A DNA stretch of 64,000 nucleotides from JAWKZG01 sp041396125 (GTDB lineage: Bacteria; Pseudomonadota; Gammaproteobacteria; Competibacterales; Competibacteraceae): NCBI GenBank assembly GCA_041396125.1, contig JAWKZG010000019.1:1-64000 (forward strand), written 5' to 3'. The translations under genes and the position numbers were made by a program. Positions 1 to 8,721 of the stretch are shown here, piece after piece; within the stretch, counting starts at the first letter, position 1, and every line of letters starts with the position of its first letter. Under the pieces are notes generated by a model, which saw nothing but the letters and a program-made list of their open reading frames with translations, did not search any database and was not told where the DNA came from.

Positions 1-858
1 ACGTTCGCGATTCGGCACGAAGGCCCCAAAAGCTGGTCGAATCTCCCAGTGGCCGGGCACCTGCCCAAGCCACGGCAACCCCGATTCCTTGTATTCTGAA
101 TACGGTTTGAGGTCGGTGATCCGTACGCCGTTTTCTTTGATGCCAGGTTTCGCAGGCGGAGGAGATTCTTTCACCACCGGCTCATCGAACAGCGACTGCT
201 GAACGACCGCGGGGCCATCGACGTTACCACGAGGCATCTGCACGTCGGCCTGTGTCTGCTCCCGAGCAATCTCGGCAACCCGCGTGGCCACAACCCCTAT
301 CGGTTCGCCGCCGAGCAGGAAATCCGGTATCGCAAGTGGTTCCACGAAACAGAGTGTTTCGCGAGTTTCGGCCTTGACCGCTTCCCGCAGTTCCATCAGC
401 AATCGCCCGAGAACATTCATACCGACCAGCGTGCCGTCGTCGACCGGCTTTGCGCCCCAGAAGTCGTCCTTGCGGGACTGCTCGACGATAGGCCGATCAC
501 CTGTCTCGAGCAGAAGCTCGCTGAACTTTCGCCAGTTCTGGGCGAGCTTCACGCGCAAGCACCAGCGCATGATCTTTACGCGCACCTGAAACCAGTCCCT
601 ACGCGAGTTCGAGCGATGCGGCTTGCTCTTCATCTTTGCGGTCATCGGGCTTCGCTGCTCGATGATCAAGCGTTGCACGTCCGGAAGATGGGGAAAGCGG
701 CAGGCTTGGTAGAGCGCCTCGGACGTTAGGATTCGCACACCATTAACGCGCAGCGGAAACCCTCCAGCCATGTTGGAGAGACCGCCGAATGCCTCGTTGG
801 TCTTCAGGAAGACAACACTCGAGGCGCGCTCATAGGTCCGCGTCTGCCCCGAACTCAC
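1..858 (-). CDS. NADAR domain fused to type I restriction specificity subunit (HsdS), C-terminus beyond window
   Basis: The frame is open for 286 codons with no internal stop and runs off the window. It starts at a GTG whose GTGA overlaps the stop of the upstream PRTase-CE gene, which indicates translational coupling. Residues ~15-165 look like a NADAR (DUF1768/YbiA-like) domain: NEAFGGLSNM near 21-30, SEALYQACRFP near 46-56, and KDDFWG near 130-135. NADAR proteins act on ADP-ribose-linked substrates, and some reverse guanine ADP-ribosylation. A Pro-rich linker (~220-245) follows. From ~247 the sequence reads like a classical HsdS N-terminus (LKPYSEYKESGLPWLGQVPGHWE), the start of the first target-recognition domain. 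It is the only gene of this island with no frameshift. The domain fusion is seen directly. A function protecting or regulating the restriction system is inference. Confidence 0.72.
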   Translation of the reverse strand, partial: MSSGQTRTYERASSVVFLKTNEAFGGLSNMAGGFPLRVNGVRILTSEALYQACRFPHLPDVQRLIIEQRSPMTAKMKSKPHRSNSRRDWFQVRVKIMRWCLRVKLAQNWRKFSELLLETGDRPIVEQSRKDDFWGAKPVDDGTLVGMNVLGRLLMELREAVKAETRETLCFVEPLAIPDFLLGGEPIGVVATRVAEIAREQTQADVQMPRGNVDGPAVVQQSLFDEPVVKESPPPAKPGIKENGVRITDLKPYSEYKESGLPWLGQVPGHWEIRPAFGAFVPNRER

Positions 859-1885
859 GGGCTTTCATCCTTCGTCAGATCCGCAAACATACGCATGATC
901 TCGGTCTGAGCGTTCGTTGTGCGCGGAAACAATGGATACCAGGGATCGCCGACCCAAAGCGCCAAAGGTGCATTGTTCGGACAGTTGCGAAACGTGACGA
1001 TGAGCGACCCGAAACCGAGCGTGTCGAGCGTCATGTGACCCAGCGGGCGCTGCGTAGCGCCCAGGTAGGGGCAAATCTGGCGGATTCTAGCCCCAGCCTT
1101 CAAGAACTCCTGTTCGAGCAGGTTCTTGCCCTCGTCACTTGAAAACAGCGCGTTACCTCCGACATTTCCAGGTTGCCGAAGAGTTGGCGGGTATCCCATT
1201 GCTTGCACGTAAGCCTGGACAGCCGCATCGTTGGGAATGGCGATGGGGCGCAATACGTCCGCCGTACTACTGTAGGTCTTGCGGTCTTCCAGCTCGATTG
1301 CACGCCACCGTCACACTGATCGCTTTCCAGCGCTAGTAGCAGCGTTGGTGATATACCTACCCGCGTAGTGCTGCCCACCGCTGTGGAGTGCAATGGATAC
1401 AATGTGGAGGGTCGCATTGACTGGCGCCACGGTCCCTATCCACGCGCATGAGATCGCGTCGCACCCTATTACCCGTAAAGATGCCGTCGTCAAGATACAG
1501 GTACACGGCGTTATCGCCGCCGCAGTCCTCGATCCCATCCGCATCTTTCCGGAGTATTGCGCCGAAAGGGCCAACATGTCGGTCTGGCTGTTCCACCGCC
1601 CTGAATGTCCAGGAAATGGACACTGCGCCAAAATGTGCACGGGTCTTTGCCAGCCAGCTCCTCGGTCTGAAGCAGCCCTCTCAGGAATCTCTGTCACGTC
1701 CTCGAGCGAGAAGTAGGTCAGTTAAGGACATGGTCCATTTCCCGAAGAGTCGGTATTTGGACGGCTTCGTCGAACTGCCTAACCCAACGGTCAACATGGT
1801 CCGGCGTGGGCATGGGGAGATCACCGACCCGGTAGTCCTGGATCGTATTCGCTATTGAACTCAATAAATCTTCTCGCTTGCTCAT
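855..1885 (-). pseudogene. Predicted PRTase-CE (conflict-associated phosphoribosyltransferase-like) gene, several frameshifts
   Basis: The ATG at 1885 overlaps the stop of the preceding fragment (ATGA), and the TGA at 855 overlaps the GTG of the NADAR-HsdS gene. Reading across frameshifts near 1720, 1600-1700 and ~1260-1330 gives one protein of about 340 aa. The N-terminal part contains FWRSVHFLDIQGG. The centre has YLYLDDGIFTGNRVRRDL, an acidic-acidic-x-x-x-TGN PRPP-loop-like motif typical of type I phosphoribosyltransferases. The C-terminal 132 codons (855-1253) are intact and include LRPLGHMTLDTLGFGSLIVT-type and RNCPNNAPLALWVGDPWYP-type segments. This pattern fits PRTase-CE, a PRTase family predicted from gene neighbourhoods to act in conflict or nucleic-acid repair. 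The assignment is from memory of motifs, not a search. The frameshifts may be decay or sequence error. Confidence 0.58.
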
Positions 1886-2043
1886 GGCGCACTTCTCCCA
1901 AGTATGTCGTCTAGGAGCCTCTCGGCTTTCTTCTCGATAGTAAGGATGTCGGCACTGATCTCCGCGTCCCTCTTGAGGCCGAGCCAGAAGGCAGGTTCCG
2001 ACACCTTGTATTTCTCCGTATACAGCTTTAGGTCAGCAATCAT
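1882..2043 (-). pseudogene. 53-aa fragment ending like HsdM
   Basis: A short ORF (starting MIADLKLYTEKYK) sits between the DUF262/DUF1524 gene and the PRTase-CE start, and its stop overlaps the next ATG. Its C-terminal half (AEISADILTIEKKAERLLDDIL) is close to the C-terminus of hsdM 2 kb upstream (EISADI..LAIEKEANGLLDGL). Its first residues resemble the LKPYxxYK start of HsdS. It is probably a leftover of a methylase or specificity gene whose middle was lost, or a small gene derived from one. No independent function can be assigned. Confidence 0.4.
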
Positions 2044-2053
2044 GCTGGCCCTT

Positions 2054-3855
2054 TCAGAAGATCTGCTGGTTCCAGATACGCTCGGCGATCTGGCGGTACA
2101 GTTCGCTGCGCTGTTCGAGGTCGGCTTTATTGAACTCTGCATGTGCCACGAACGGCAAGCCACTCTGTTCTTTGACCGGAAGCCGGGATTGTGCTCGTAG
2201 CACTGCGGGTGCAGCGAGCGCGCAAGCAAGTTCTGGGCGTTGTAGTGCGGTAGCTTGTCAGCATAGGGAAGGTCGCCGTAACTGGCATTGAAGCTCTTGG
2301 GCAGCAGCAATAGTCCGCCGATGCGGTTGCGGTGCTCGGCGAAGTCGGCGGGATGATGAACTCGTTGGTGTGACGCTCCGGATGATCGGCCCAGATGTGC
2401 TCCTCACTGTAGCGCATCTTTCCTTCGCTCACCGCAGGTGAGGGTAGCGCGAGGATGGCCGGACTGGGTCTCCACGTAGTCGGTGATGCGGGCGAGGATG
2501 CGGTAGCGGGCGGCGGTTCTGCTGGTGCATGCGCAGACGGTCGTTGCTGGCGAAGGTCTCGCTTTCTGCTAACGAGGAATTCGTGCAGCTTGTGCGCGAG
2601 GGCATCGGTTCGAGGCCCTGATGATGTCGCGCATCACCACGAACATTGCGTATTGCATTGTCGAATAGCAATAGTGGAAGTTCCATAACCGCCAGGTGAG
2701 CAGGATGTCGAGATACTGTGCCACTAATCCAATCTTGCGGATAACCGCCGGCTCGCCATCGTCGGGTCGTAGTGGTGCGAGCAGCAGCATGTACTGCAGG
2801 GTGAAGCCGTGCTGGGCGTTGTACAGTACGTGCTCTAAGCCTGCTACAGGCTGTTGTGTGGCTTCGATAAGGCGCAGGTACTGACGGCTGTAGAAATCGA
2901 AGTCACGGTCGATGAAGCGATAGAAATCATCGCTCTGATGTAGCCCACCGCAGAGGCGGCATCACGCAGCCAGCGATGGAACTCAGTACCGATGCGGTCG
3001 AAGTCCTCTGGCCTTGCACCCTTCTTGCGTTCGCGGATCTTGGTCGCATGCTGGCTGCGCAGCCACGCCTTGAAGCAGTCCGATTCTACTCTTGCCCGCA
3101 TCGTTCAGTTCTCGAATACGGTCTCGCCAAAGCGCATTGGCGGCGGTGCGCTTCGCTTCGTCGATATTGGCCAGCAGGTAACCCTTGAGCATATCGGTCG
3201 GACTGAGAGAGAGCCCTCGGTCGTTCATCGTCTCGAAGATCGTGTACGCATCGTCGTCCGAATAGGCGGTGATCTCGACCAAGTGGACGTTTTCGAGCAG
3301 CCAGTCGATGAAATACGGGAGCGCCGCGCCACGCAATTCCTCGGGGAAAGCAGTTTCAAGGTCTAAATAGCGCTGCACAAGGTTCTGTACCGACTCGGGA
3401 CGGTCGGTCACATCGAAGGGCTTACCTTCGTATAGTGCGTCCATGGCCGGCGTGCGCTCGTCAACATGCAGGTTGAAGGACTTCTGACCGTAACGTTCCG
3501 AGAAGATCAGCTCGTCCACATTGACCTGCTCGGCGTGCCCATTCTGCAGGTTACGCAGCAGGATCAGAAGCAAAGTGAGGCTGGTGAGCCGCTGCTGACC
3601 ATCCACGATATAGCCAACGCTTTCCTTCTTGCTGATGATGATCAGGCCGAGGAAGTAGTGCGGATAGTCAGCTACCTTGCTGCGAGGGTGTACTGGATCG
3701 TATTCCTCCAGGAACTTGTTGCTGAGGTCGTCCACAAGCTCATGGATCTGTTTCTCATGCACGCGTACTCGCTGATAGTAATCAATTGAATATTTGACGC
3801 CCTTAAGCAGCTCGCGGACAGTCTGAGCTTTGCCAGTATCTCTCTCACTGGGCAC
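2054..3855 (-). pseudogene. DUF262/DUF1524 (GmrSD-type, ParB-like plus HNH) restriction-like protein, frameshifted
   Basis: A GTG at 3855 lies 9 nt after the hsdM stop, and the product would be ~600 aa. The N-terminal DUF262 part is intact from ~3855 to 3095: YSIDYYQR, the signature IVDGQQRLTSLTLLL, and IFETMNDRGLSLSPTDMLKGYLL. DUF262 is the ParB/Srx-like nucleotide-binding and hydrolysing half of GmrSD modification-dependent enzymes. Frameshifts near 3095, 2850, 2570 and 2340 break the rest. The DUF1524 HNH half is still readable: EEHIWADHPERHTNEF near 2400, then GLLLLPKSFNASYGDLPY near 2290, ending IAERIWNQQIF at 2054. GmrSD-type enzymes restrict modified DNA, and their placement inside type I operons is known. 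As written the gene cannot make a full protein. Confidence 0.75.
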
Positions 3856-3863
3856 TCCACTCT

Positions 3864-6153
3864 TCAAAGACCATCTAGAAGCCCGTTCGCCTCTTTCTCG
3901 ATGGCAAGCAGATGTCGGCGCTGATCTCCTCCAGCGTGCGCAGCGGCTGCGGCTTGTAGAAGTGTCGGGTGAAGCTGATCTCATATCCGATCTTGGTGGC
4001 ATCCTCCTTGATCCGCATCCGGCGTGTAGGGTAGCACCTCGCGGCGAATGAAGGCCTCGATACCGCCGTCTTCGAGGAGCCGGCACCTGCTCAGTGTCGC
4101 GCAGATCGGAGTCGGGCTCGTATGCAACGATCGTCGGCTTATCATCCACGATGGTCTCGAACAGACCGTGTAGCGGGTCGGCAATTGCTTTGCCCGGCTT
4201 GTAGACCTTGGCAATGACGGGTGGTGCGGTTTCAACCCGCCAGCTCACGGTCTTGAGGATCAGTTTAGCTCGGCGGCCGGAAGCTTGAGGCCCAACTTCT
4301 TGAGTGCTTCTCTCCCGAACGAGAAAGACGTTATGGTCTTCGAAAATTTGATCGCCCAGCTCGGCACGCAACTTCATGGCGATCTCAACTAGGCGACCAT
4401 CGCGCGCCCAGGTCTTGGGGTCGAGCAACTGCTTACGCTTTTTCTCGGGCAGGCTCTTCTTTGTGCTGGTACCCTCGTCTTCATCGCCTTCGTCTCGCCA
4501 CTGCCCCTGTCCGCCAGGCGTTTCTCCAGGCTGCATTCGCAATTCTGGAAAAATTGGCAAACAGATCGTCGCCAAACAGATCGTCGCCAAACTCATCGAA
4601 GAGCATGGCGCGCAGATCTTCGTCACCGGAGGCGAAGCGCAGTGTCTCGATGGCCTTGAGAGAGAGCTGGCTGTGCAGACGCAGCGGCCGCTCGACCGTA
4701 ACCTTCCAGTAGCCAAAGCGGCGTTTGGGAAGATCTTGGATTCGGGCGTTTCCTTGAAATCGAGGAAAGTGCGGCTGATGCGCTCGATGTCCTCGGGTGA
4801 GAGTTCACAGTTCTTTTTGCCGAGATTCTTGCGTAGCGGCTTGAACCACTGGCTGGCGTCGATGAGCGTACCTGCCCCTTGCGGTGTGCGGGTTTCCTAT
4901 TGGATAGCACCCAAATATAGGTGGCGATACCGGTGTTGTAAAGAGGTTGAGAGGAAGGGCGACGATAGCTTCCAACCAATCGTTCTCGATCAACCAGCGG
5001 CGGATGTTGCTCTCGCCCTGGCCCGCGTCACCGGTAAAGAGCGATGAGCCGTTGTGAACCTCGGCGATGCGGCTACCGAGGTCGACTTAGCGTTCATCTT
5101 CGACGCCATGTTAGCGAGGAACAGCATCTGGCCGTCGCTGGAGCGGGTGACTAGCGAGAGCTCTCGCCGTTGTGCATGACCAGCGCGGGTCTCGCATCCT
5201 GTCTTTGCCGCCCATTGTCTCCAGGTCCTTCTTCCAGCTCTTCCCGTAGGAGTGGATTCGCGAGCATGAAGTCGAACTCTTGCGCTGGATAAGCGTCGTG
5301 TGACAGCGTCGACCACTCTGCGCCGCCGACGATATGGTCGGCGTTTTCACCTTCCCCTTTTAGCAGCATGTCCGCTTTGCATATAGCATAGGTTTCAGGG
5401 TTGATCTCCTGACCGTGAGCAAGCTTTGTGACCTGTTGGCCACGCTTGCAGCAATGGCGGCGAGCGTCTCTTCTCAACAGTGAGCATCCCGCCAGTACCG
5501 CAAGCGCAGTCGTAGAGGAGGTAGGTGCCGGACTTGATCTCGGTTTCGATGGGCATGAACACGAGTTTGCCATCAGCCGCACCGCATCACGCGGCGTCCA
5601 GTGTTCGCCCGCCTCCTCGTTATTTTCCTCAGTTGACCTTACGGACCAGCTCCTCGAAGATCGTACCCATCGCGTGATTGTCGATGCCTGCCGGCGAGAG
5701 GTCGATGCTGGGGTCGAGAAACTTGTTAATCAGCGTGCCGAGCGAGTCGGAGCGCGAGAGTGTTGGGAGTTGGTTGCGAAATTTGAAGTTCTCGAGGATA
5801 TCTTGGACATTGGGAGAGAAGCCGTTCAAGTAGTCCTCGAAGTCGGCCAGGAGCTGTTGCTGACTGCCGCGGGACGTGAGATCACGCAAGGTAAATCTCG
5901 AGGTGTTATAAAAGGCCTGACCGGCTGCGTCACAAAGTGCAGCCCGCTGCTCGGTGATCTGCGCCTCGTCGAGCATCTTCTTGGTTTCTAGCACTGTCTG
6001 CTTGGTCGGCTCAAGCACAGCGTCCATGCGACGAATAACGCACATTGGGAGGATCACATCGGGGTACTTGCCGCGCTTGAAGAGGTCACGAAGGACATCG
6101 TCGGCGATGCCCCAGATGAAGGAAACGATTTTGTTGTGGGTGGCTTGATCCAT
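3864..6153 (-). pseudogene. hsdM: Type I restriction-modification DNA methyltransferase subunit HsdM, multiply frameshifted
   Basis: The start is ATG at 6153 (MDQATHNKIVSFIWGIAD). The first ~170 codons are intact and give a typical HsdM helical N-terminus (VLRDLFKRGKYPDVILPMCV). A frameshift at ~5633 follows RKVN, after which EENNEEAGEHWTPRDAVRLMA continues. Motif I is readable as DCACGTGGML near 5490, and the NPPY-type motif IV near 5250 as LANP followed, after a base shift, by YGKSWKKDLETMGG. The C-terminal region at 4560-3864 is recognisable in pieces (MQPGETPGGQGQWRDE, LLDPKTWARDGRLVEIAMKL) and ends EANGLLDGL. The reconstructed length of ~760 aa fits the large HsdM class. The enzyme would methylate adenine with HsdS. 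The indels prevent production of a full protein unless they are sequencing errors. Confidence 0.8.
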
Positions 6154-6155
6154 GC

Positions 6156-6389
6156 TCAGGCGACTCCGAGTCGACGGGCAATCCGTGGGGGAGAAGTTCC
6201 GGTTCCCGCGTCGTGATAGGTGCTGGGCTGAACCAGGACGCAATAATTGTTGCTTTCCGGTGCCACGTCGAACACCTGCGCTATGTATGCCCCAAACGTG
6301 GACTTGTAGTCAGTGTGGAGCTGGTCGGCAGCCTTCCAGAGGCCAGATTCGATCTGCTTTATGCTGTTGTGAAGGACGTTCCTGATCAT
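6156..6389 (-). pseudogene. 77-aa fragment with HsdM-like N-terminus, directly upstream of hsdM
   Basis: A short ORF begins MIRNVLHNSIKQIESGLWKA and stops 3 bp before the hsdM start. The segment IESGLWKAADQLHTD resembles the N-terminus of N6-adenine methylases of type I systems (IExxLWxAADxLRxx). After ~25 residues the similarity disappears. It may be the stub of a second, truncated hsdM copy. Together with the HsdM-like C-terminal fragment at 1882-2043, this suggests an older methylase gene was broken up when the present cassette assembled. No function can be assigned. Confidence 0.35.
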
Positions 6390-7227
6390 TGCTGTTGATT
6401 GCTCATTTGAACTCCGCGGCACCACCCGTGGATGGTCTGTCTGGATTGGGGACAGTAATTTTTTGCGATTGACGTAGCCTAGAAATAACATCTTGATAAT
6501 CAGAGAGGCGCTATCGCTTGGCGGCAATTTTGAGCTGGGCCTTGATCTCAGTGATGATGCGGATGGTGGGTAATTTGTTTTTAGTATGCGGCATTAGGTT
6601 GTCATTCAATAAACTGGTAATGCGACTGCACTTCTAAAATGTACTGCCAAACGGACCATTTGACAACTGTCAATACGCCCACCATCAGTTACATCAGATC
6701 GGTTACATTGCCCATGCGGATACCGTAGCGAAAACAGCTTTCGAAGCGGTCGCCGTCCAGCAGTACCAGAAATAGCTGGCGCTGTGATGTGGCGCGACTG
6801 TTATCAGTAGGAAACGACAAGATCGTTTTCGAGAAACTGGCTGTTGGTGCGTGCGTCTTCCGGCTTGTTGTTGGTCAAAACTTCGAACGGCAGGTAAAAG
6901 CTTAAGTATATTTCTTTTTGCCGCTGCTTGATAAAGTTCCCAGAACAGACAATTTGGCAGTCTTTGAAGTCGGGCAAGCGATAATTTAAGTATTGCGCGT
7001 GTCAAGAACGCCTGTAATTTATCTGATTTGGCGTGCTGCCAGCGGGTGCACTGGAGCACAAACAAGGATATATAAGTCAGAAAGTGCTAGAGGCTGGGAT
7101 TAAGCCAATGGAGTGAACATGAGATTAATGATGAGGGAACGGGTAACGCAAATTTTTCACTTTGCACTTACGGAGCACTTACAGTGTATTTTTATGTGAG
7201 TGGATTTATCGTAAGTCTTTGAAAAAG
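6390..7227. other. 838-bp stretch without a credible intact gene
   Basis: This region separates the restriction island from the tRNA gene. Between ~6710 and 7020 the minus strand holds coding-like pieces in different frames, such as IKQRQKEIYLSFYLPFEVL and, past two stops, LFLVLLDGDRFESCFRYGIR. They look like a decayed gene of unknown family. The rest is AT-richer and featureless. No repeat of the tRNA 3' end, no transposase and no hairpin were found by eye. Confidence 0.4.
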
Positions 7228-7304
7228 TGGTGGCTATGCCTAGATTCGAACTAGGGACCCCATCATTATGAGTGATGTGCTCTAACCAACTGAGCTACAT
7301 AGCC
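7228..7304 (-). tRNA. tRNA-Met (CAT anticodon)
   Basis: The reverse complement starts GGCTATGTAGCTCAGTTGG, has the anticodon arm CATCA-CTCATAA-TGATG with CAT as anticodon, the T arm CCTAG-TTCGAAT-CTAGG, and the closing acceptor strand CATAGCC followed by A and an encoded CCA (7228-7230). All four stems pair. The body looks like elongator tRNA-Met; the tRNA-Ile2 alternative (lysidine-modified CAT) cannot be excluded by eye. Its 3' end faces the restriction island. Confidence 0.93.
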
Positions 7305-7410
7305 ACGCGGGGAGCGAAATTATGCGTTGCCAGCGATTAACTGTCAATATGCTGGACGGTGGATATTGGCAATCCGTTCGGGTGCTGGTGACAGCGCTGC
7401 TGCTGGTGGC

Positions 7411-7793
7411 TTATTTTTCCCATTGATTGGCGTGCTCGTCGAAATCCGCCCGTTGCGGGCGCACGACGCAAAAACGCTGGCCGCTTGGGGCTTCCATGAC
7501 CCACCAGCTGCGGACTTGTTTCACGCGTTTGGCACCGAGCTGTTCCAGTCTTTGCACTTCGGCTTCGATGTCGTCGGCTTCGATATCCAGATGTACCCGG
7601 CTGGGGTGATCGACGGTTTGCAGCTCGATGTGAAGATCATCGGGGCCGGTGTCGAGCAGCGTATAATTGGCATCGTCCGGGTTGTTTGAGGGTTTGATCG
7701 CGTAACCCAGAGCCTCGCTCCAGAAGTGGGCGGCCTGATCCAGATCGTCGGTCTGACAGTCAATGATGAAACCAGCCAGGCGGCTTTATGCAT
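7411..7793 (-). CDS. VOC/glyoxalase-like domain protein, one apparent frameshift at the start
   Basis: The frame read from ~7780 to the TAA at 7411 gives GFIIDCQTDDLDQAAHFWSEALGYAI, followed by DDLHIELQTV and VHLDIEADDIEAEVQRLEQLGA, and ends SGQRFCVVRPQ. This is a typical small VOC fold of ~125 aa with two beta-alpha-beta-beta modules. The natural start, ATG at 7793 (MHK), is one base out of frame at an AAA run near 7785. Adding one A gives MHKSRLAGFIID, so a homopolymer deletion is likely. VOC proteins of this type include lyases, dioxygenases and resistance proteins; the substrate here is unknown. Confidence 0.75.
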
Positions 7794-7806
7794 GATGTAT
7801 GCTCCG

Positions 7807-8718
7807 TTATGACCATAATCCTCGTACCCGGCTCAGCACCTGATCGATATCGCGCAGGGCCTGCAGGGCCGAATCGGTTTGATTGATACAGCCGTCCAGA
7901 CTGCCGTAGTGTTCTTCCAGACAGTGCAATAAGAGGGCTTTGATAGCCGCGCGCTCCGGCAGTGCGGGCAGTTTGCTCTGGCTGTACGCGGTTTCCAGTT
8001 CGGTTTCCTTGCGCTGGACGTAGTCTTGCAGTTGCGCCAGTGACCACTCGCCGCGGCGGATGGCTTTTAATTGTTCGCGATTGCGATCCAGTTGCAGATC
8101 CTGTTCGGTCAGCAATTGTTCCACTTCGTGCAGCAGACGCACGACATGATAGCCGAATTTAACATCGTAGCCGAAGCGTTCTACGGTTTTCCGGCGCTTG
8201 CCCTGTGGCTGTTTGCTGCGCAATTTGTGCATTTGCGCGAACGCATAACCCTTGAACTTGGGCCAGCAGCCTTTATGCAGAAAACGGTGACGGTTTTCGC
8301 GCACCAGTTCACCCAGCGGGGTGGAATACAGTACGCAATTGCGCGGGACGAACAGGCTGTCGATAAGATTGGGATTGTTCTCCAGGCAGAGCCGGAAATA
8401 TTTGGTGATGGCGTAGATCGTGAGATCGTATTCGCGCCCGCGTCCGGCCAGTGCGTCACGGTCGAGAATATGATGCTGCTGAAACTGCTCGAAGCGTGGC
8501 GCGGGCGGGTCAAAATCCGGGATTTCGCCGCGCAGATGCGGAAAGACCTCGTCTCTGGGCGGGATGCAGAAACCGTAGATATCCATATCCGAAGTGTCGC
8601 TGGACACGCCATACGCCACCGAACCCATGATGACTTCGTACTGCACTGCGCCGGCCAGAAAGCGTGGTTGGCCGCGCAACAGACGTTTTTGCGCCAGACT
8701 TTGCACCATGCTGCTCAT
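7807..8718 (-). CDS. RlaP-type predicted nucleotidyltransferase (first of two)
   Basis: The protein has 303 aa. Residues ~30-55 carry IMGSVAYGVSSDTSDMDIYGF, the G-S-x(n)-S-D-x-D signature of DNA polymerase beta-type nucleotidyltransferases, with the two metal-binding aspartates in DMD. The rest (YAITKYFRLCLENNPNLIDSLF; then a basic KLRSKQPQGKRRKTVERFGYDVKFGYH) fits the Nuc-transf/RlaP family (PF10127). Some members of that family lie beside RNA ligase and repair genes. It is 3 bp downstream of a second member of the same family, so both are probably one transcript. No RNA ligase or RtcB gene is nearby. The substrate is unknown. Confidence 0.75.
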   Translation of the reverse strand: MSSMVQSLAQKRLLRGQPRFLAGAVQYEVIMGSVAYGVSSDTSDMDIYGFCIPPRDEVFPHLRGEIPDFDPPAPRFEQFQQHHILDRDALAGRGREYDLTIYAITKYFRLCLENNPNLIDSLFVPRNCVLYSTPLGELVRENRHRFLHKGCWPKFKGYAFAQMHKLRSKQPQGKRRKTVERFGYDVKFGYHVVRLLHEVEQLLTEQDLQLDRNREQLKAIRRGEWSLAQLQDYVQRKETELETAYSQSKLPALPERAAIKALLLHCLEEHYGSLDGCINQTDSALQALRDIDQVLSRVRGLWS

Positions 8719-8721
8719 GTT

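Noticed and set aside
4376..5047. Plus-strand 223-codon reading frame inside hsdM
   Set aside because: It runs antisense to recognised HsdM segments and has no family-like sequence; it is a shadow of the frameshifted gene.
6420..6480. GGGGACAGTAATTTTT-like segment resembling REP-associated sequence
   Set aside because: Only one copy was found, with no partner repeat or tyrosine transposase nearby.
6703..7065. Minus-strand 120-codon frame near the tRNA
   Set aside because: The sequence is low-complexity-like; a different frame of the same strand looks more protein-like but contains stops, so only a decayed region was listed.
7228..7304. Copy of the tRNA 3' end as an attachment site
   Set aside because: No repeat of the T-arm and acceptor sequence was seen by eye in 1-7200, so the far border is not in this window.
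7327..7689. Plus-strand 120-codon frame
   Set aside because: It is antisense to the VOC gene, whose minus-strand frame gives a full glyoxalase pattern.
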